From Hyphomicrobiales bacterium (GTDB taxonomy: Bacteria > Pseudomonadota > Alphaproteobacteria > Rhizobiales > Rhizobiaceae), in contig UBTA01000038.1 of NCBI GenBank assembly GCA_900468065.1, positions 1 through 55,146 on the forward strand: DNA of 55,146 bases, in the 5' to 3' direction. The notes beneath the pieces were generated by a model, which ran no database searches, was not told where the DNA came from, and worked only from the letters and a program-made list of their open reading frames with translations. Both the position numbers and the translations under genes were made by a program. Shown piece by piece: positions 52,591 to 55,146 of the stretch (position 1 is the stretch's first letter; each line of letters begins with the position of its first letter).

Positions 52591-52693
52591 CTTCAGGACG
52601 AAAGCTAGTATCCGCAAGATGCGAAGTTCCCGGCCTGCCGGGCGTCGCCGCAGATTGAAATGCTTCCCCCTCTGTCAGTCGAAAGGAACCACC

Positions 52694-52933
52694 GTGACCT
52701 ACATCGCTTCTCCCAGAACTGCAGAAAACTCTTCAGAACGGGCCGAAGACTGCGAGCAATGTTTAACCTCCGCATTTCTTCATCTGTCTGGTTCGTCCCA
52801 GAGCGAGGGAGAAAACGCCGGGATAGAAGCAGTCCTCATCACGTCGGCAGTGCAAGCGGGCTGGGCTGAGCAAGAAATTCGAGAGGCGTTGACGCGTTTG
52901 CGATCTCAACACCGGGAACGCATCCTTGAATAA
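52694..52933 (+). CDS. Small hypothetical protein, 79 residues
   Basis: A GTG start preceded by AAAGGAA opens a 79-residue protein (VTYIASPRTAENSSERAEDC, then a helical AVLITSAVQAGWAEQEIREA and LTRLRSQHRERILE). The second half, with AGW-x2-x-EI-x-AL, is like the short C-terminal helices of small rhizobial proteins of unknown function, including the pattern in the 72-residue gene at 29568. The frame is open further upstream, but the earlier codons are Arg-rich and unstructured. An EcfG-type promoter (52566-52590) is a plausible driver. Confidence 0.5.
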   Translation: MTYIASPRTAENSSERAEDCEQCLTSAFLHLSGSSQSEGENAGIEAVLITSAVQAGWAEQEIREALTRLRSQHRERILE

Positions 52934-53173
52934 AGGGACGGCTCTTCGCCACGGCTCGGGATTGGTCCCATGGTCATCTCTGGCGTCGGCCGCCGTCATC
53001 TCTCTTCGAAGCGCACGTGCTGCCCAGGGCACGGGCACACTTGAAGAGCCCTTGGATGACGGATTGGAGTCTTTCTGTCCCGCCGGTGAGCCCGTATTGG
53101 CTCGGTGAACACCATCCAGAGCCGGAGGCGAAGGCGCAATGAACAAACTGGGCTCTTCGGTTAAGGAGAACAA

Positions 53174-53368
53174 ATGAGGGTTCAGATGTACCCAGGCATG
53201 ACAGCGTTCATAGCCGACGAGAGCTGCCATATTCCCATCACTGATAACACGGCGAATTCGCTTGTGATCGTCGCCCGCGAAGCATTGGAAGATATGACAT
53301 CCCCTCCGCGGGCGACATTGGCGCGGATCCTGGAATTCACCGCTACCTTCGGCCTGTGGCCACCTTGA
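53174..53368 (+). CDS. Small hypothetical protein, 64 residues
   Basis: TTAAGGAGAACAAATG is a textbook translation start. The protein (MRVQMYPGMTAFIADESCHI, TDNTANSLVIVAREALEDMT, ATLARILEFTATFGLWPP) looks like a small alpha/beta domain with a strand pair and two helices. It resembles DUF1488-like short proteins in layout but I cannot confirm that. The last residues (GLWPP) may reflect a late frameshift. It sits among stress-type small genes and pseudogenes. Confidence 0.55.
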   Translation: MRVQMYPGMTAFIADESCHIPITDNTANSLVIVAREALEDMTSPPRATLARILEFTATFGLWPP

Positions 53369-53532
53369 AGCTTGAGCACGGTCGCGCGCAGGAGGAGGAG
53401 ATAATCAGCGTTCACCCTACTGACGTCGCGGAATGGCGGGACACCGGGCAGTCTGGTGCCAACCCACGCCTTTGAGCCCGTCCGACTGCCCCTATCGAAC
53501 CCCCTTCCCGATTTTCGTCAGGAGAATTCTTC

Positions 53533-53787
53533 ATGCCCGTCTATTTTTTCCACATAAAGCGCACTAACGCTGTCGATGAAGACCTGGAGGGAGTGTCGTT
53601 CGATAACATTGATCATGCCAAATCAAAAGCTGCCGACACCTTGCGCGAAGTGGTCGCAGCTGAACTAAGAGCGGCACGGCACATCGATATATCGGGGGTT
53701 GATATTACCGACCCAACCGGAAAGGTTGTGGCCACTGTCACAGTGGGCGACGCTGTGATCTCGCCGTTAGGACAAAGGATTGACTAG
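53533..53787 (+). CDS. DUF6894-family small protein
   Basis: An 84-residue protein beginning [20 protein letters not shown] with [20 protein letters not shown]. The start (PxYFFH), the following D-x-EG-x-x-F/L and the helix with A-x2-A-x3-LRE are the hallmarks of DUF6894, a family of small stress-associated proteins frequent in Rhizobiales and Methylobacterium. The C-terminal half is a predicted strand pair ([20 protein letters not shown]). CAGGAGAATTCTTC precedes the ATG. Its function is unknown. Confidence 0.78.
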   Translation: MPVYFFHIKRTNAVDEDLEGVSFDNIDHAKSKAADTLREVVAAELRAARHIDISGVDITDPTGKVVATVTVGDAVISPLGQRID

Positions 53788-54066
53788 GACTGCCGACGTG
53801 GTCCAGCTGCGCGGTAGGCTAAAGATCGCGGCCGTCAAGATTCTGGGTTTTGGTGACTGGCGCAAGGCGATGCTAGAAGACATCGCCATCCTGTCCGGCG
53901 TCTCCGAAGACGTCGGTATCAAGTTGGAAAAGGTCACGCTCAACATGCCCTGCCACGCCAAGAAAGTGATAATCTAAAAGGAACACACCACACTCATCGA
54001 TTGCGTCGGCTCAAAGGCGGAAATCGACGCTCGGGTTGCGCAGATCAGCGCGCAGATCGAGGAGAA
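53788..54066 (+). pseudogene. groEL fragment (apical-domain region)
   Basis: The frame reads [60 protein letters not shown], a TAA (53975-53977), then KEHTTLIDCVGSKAEIDARV and AQISAQIEE. This is unmistakable GroEL (about residues 265-350 of the E. coli protein: [60 protein letters not shown]). One nonsense codon, a small deletion after ILSG and sharp loss of similarity on both sides show a displaced, non-functional fragment. It starts immediately after the DUF6894 gene. Confidence 0.88.
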
Positions 54067-54107
54067 GCCTCTGCCATCGTTTAAAGCAAACGAACAGGAT
54101 CAAAGAC

Positions 54108-54400
54108 TTGAGAAACATCAGAAATGATGAATTCTCCGACCGTCGCAGTTCCTGAGGTGATGCAAAGGCCGCTCTCCTTCTCGCCGATCGCACAGAACGC
54201 GCTGGGGTCGCCGAAGCTCGTGAAACCTGCCGCACTGGGCGCGAGCAGATAAACTCGACGAGCAGACCCGCATGGCCGCTGAAATAGCGGAACGCAATGC
54301 CGCCATTGCAACATCCGCCAGAGCAGAAAGCGATGCGCGCGAGCTGGCTGACAAAACGCGTGTCTCAAACATGAAGCGGCCGCAAAGCCGAGCACGTTAG
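54108..54400 (+). pseudogene. Decayed DUF6481-like gene
   Basis: A TTG after CAGGATC opens RNIRNDEFSDRRSS, then a TGA, GDAKAALLLADRTERAGVAE and AREL-type residues. A one-base shift then leads into RADKLDEQTRMAAEIAERNA and AIATSARAESDARELADKTR, ending at TAG 54398-54400. Intact DUF6481 proteins (about 100 residues, stress-associated) begin with a short D-x-F-x-DR(R/L) motif, then AKAALL, and continue as a charged Ala/Glu/Arg coiled coil, matching this layout. One stop and one frameshift break the gene. Confidence 0.5.
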
Positions 54401-54439
54401 CCGGTATGCAAACCGGAAGGCCAGCAAACCCAATTTTTT

Positions 54440-55146
54440 TCACTCGCTCCGTGGGTCTGCCGGCAAGGTATTGTTTCGGCGGGCCCGCGCCATTTTTCGA
54501 TCTATCCATCGCATAGTCGGTGTGACCGCCACACCGTGAGCCACGATGGAAGCGAGAATAATTAAGAGGACAGTGGCCCAAACAATCTCAACATTGTCGA
54601 AATTGGCCTGCCCGGTCGCATAGGCGAGGTAATAGATCGATCCCAAGCCTCTGATCCCGAATATCGCAATGATAATGCTCTCACCGAGCGTGTGACCCGT
54701 GCCTATCAGACTGAGCCACCCGAGGACAGGACGGACGATCACGAGCGTCAGGAGGGCTACCGCCACAATCTTCCAATCAATGTTGGCGAACAAGGGTCCG
54801 CTGGCTGCAATGGCTCCGAGACAGACGAGAAGAATCATCATCAATAATCGCTCGATCTGCTCTGCAAAATCGTGGAGCTGCTGATGGAAGTCGTGTTCTC
54901 TTTCGGCTTGACGGAAAGCCACTGCGGCCAGAAAAACGGCGAGGAAGCCATAGCCGCCCAGGAGCTGAGTGATCCCATATGCCGTGAACGTCATTCCAAG
55001 CGCAACAAAACCGTCCTTGGTCCGGGACAGACTTCTCACACTAATCCTAAACGCTAGCCAACCGAACAGTTTTCCCGCCCCCCATCCCAATGCCACCCCA
55101 ACCCCGAGCCGCCAAAGAATATCAACGGCAGCCCAGTGCTGGAAAA
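54440..55146 (-). CDS. Cation:proton antiporter, 5' end beyond the window
   Basis: The visible 235 residues are the C-terminal part of a CPA-type sodium/proton antiporter; the frame continues without a start through the window edge (HWAAVDILWRLGVGVALGWG precedes GAGKLFGW). Membrane segments include GMTFTAYGITQLLGGYGFLA, LLMMILLVCLGAIAASGPLF, KIVAVALLTLVIVRPVLGWL and ESIIIAIFGIRGLGSIYYLA, where FGIRGLGSIYYL is a hallmark of the NhaP/CPA1 branch. A basic tail ends the protein (RKMARARRNN). It is transcribed away from the window edge toward the decayed small-gene region. Confidence 0.85.
   Translation of the reverse strand, partial: FQHWAAVDILWRLGVGVALGWGAGKLFGWLAFRISVRSLSRTKDGFVALGMTFTAYGITQLLGGYGFLAVFLAAVAFRQAEREHDFHQQLHDFAEQIERLLMMILLVCLGAIAASGPLFANIDWKIVAVALLTLVIVRPVLGWLSLIGTGHTLGESIIIAIFGIRGLGSIYYLAYATGQANFDNVEIVWATVLLIILASIVAHGVAVTPTMRWIDRKMARARRNNTLPADPRSE

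Noticed and set aside
1..55146. CRISPR array, rRNA, complete tRNA, insertion sequence, prophage or replication origin
   Set aside because: No direct-repeat arrays, transposase or integrase motifs, rRNA-like or complete tRNA sequences, or repABC genes were seen on either strand.

Overview
The window looks like part of a rhizobial genome (Rhizobium, Agrobacterium or Neorhizobium type). The evidence is GC-rich coding with dense ATGA-coupled operons, many ABC importers, a KaiC-like/HWE-kinase pair, several GGAAC-N17-GTT promoters of the alphaproteobacterial general stress sigma factor EcfG, and small stress proteins such as DUF6894. There is no rRNA, tRNA, CRISPR array or insertion sequence. The mix of transporters, sensors and decayed gene fragments suggests an accessory region such as a megaplasmid, but that is inference.

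Layout. 3-4644: a four-gene BMP-type ABC importer (Tat-exported binding protein, fused double ATPase, two permeases). 4645-5292: intergenic, with a 3' fragment of an FAH-family gene. 5293-7113: a transmembrane chemoreceptor. 7114-8433: decayed DNA with a 24-codon membrane peptide under an EcfG-type promoter and a DUF599-like pseudogene. 8434-17330: an RpiR regulator with a palindromic operator, a complete peptide/nickel-type ABC importer, an MlrC (M81) metallopeptidase and a DauA-like D-amino-acid dehydrogenase, which together read as a uptake-and-degradation operon for an unusual peptide or D-amino-acid compound.

17682-28683 (minus strand): a nine-gene chemosensory operon. In transcription order it encodes a soluble receptor with two signalling tips, a triple-CheW protein, CheB, CheR, CheA, a STAS protein, a CheY, CheC and a PAS-rich hybrid kinase. 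No flagellar gene is present, so the output may not be swimming. An orphan receiver (28811-29173) and small genes with EcfG-type promoters follow.

31808-41852: an amino-acid (probably arginine/ornithine) catabolic region. It has an XRE-cupin repressor with duplicated operators, an ornithine-cyclodeaminase-family protein, an aminotransferase, a polar amino-acid ABC importer with an embedded M20 peptidase, an Lrp-type regulator, arginase and a canonical ornithine cyclodeaminase. 41818-48432: signalling genes, namely a broken response regulator, an HWE kinase coupled to a KaiC-like ATPase, and a large hybrid kinase with two receivers.

48433-55146: small stress-type genes among pseudogenes (a general stress flavoprotein, a groEL fragment, a DUF6481-like gene and an unrecognised one), an AI-2E-family transporter with a long C-terminal extension, and a cation:proton antiporter cut by the window end. 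All functions are read from sequence motifs; no database search was run.
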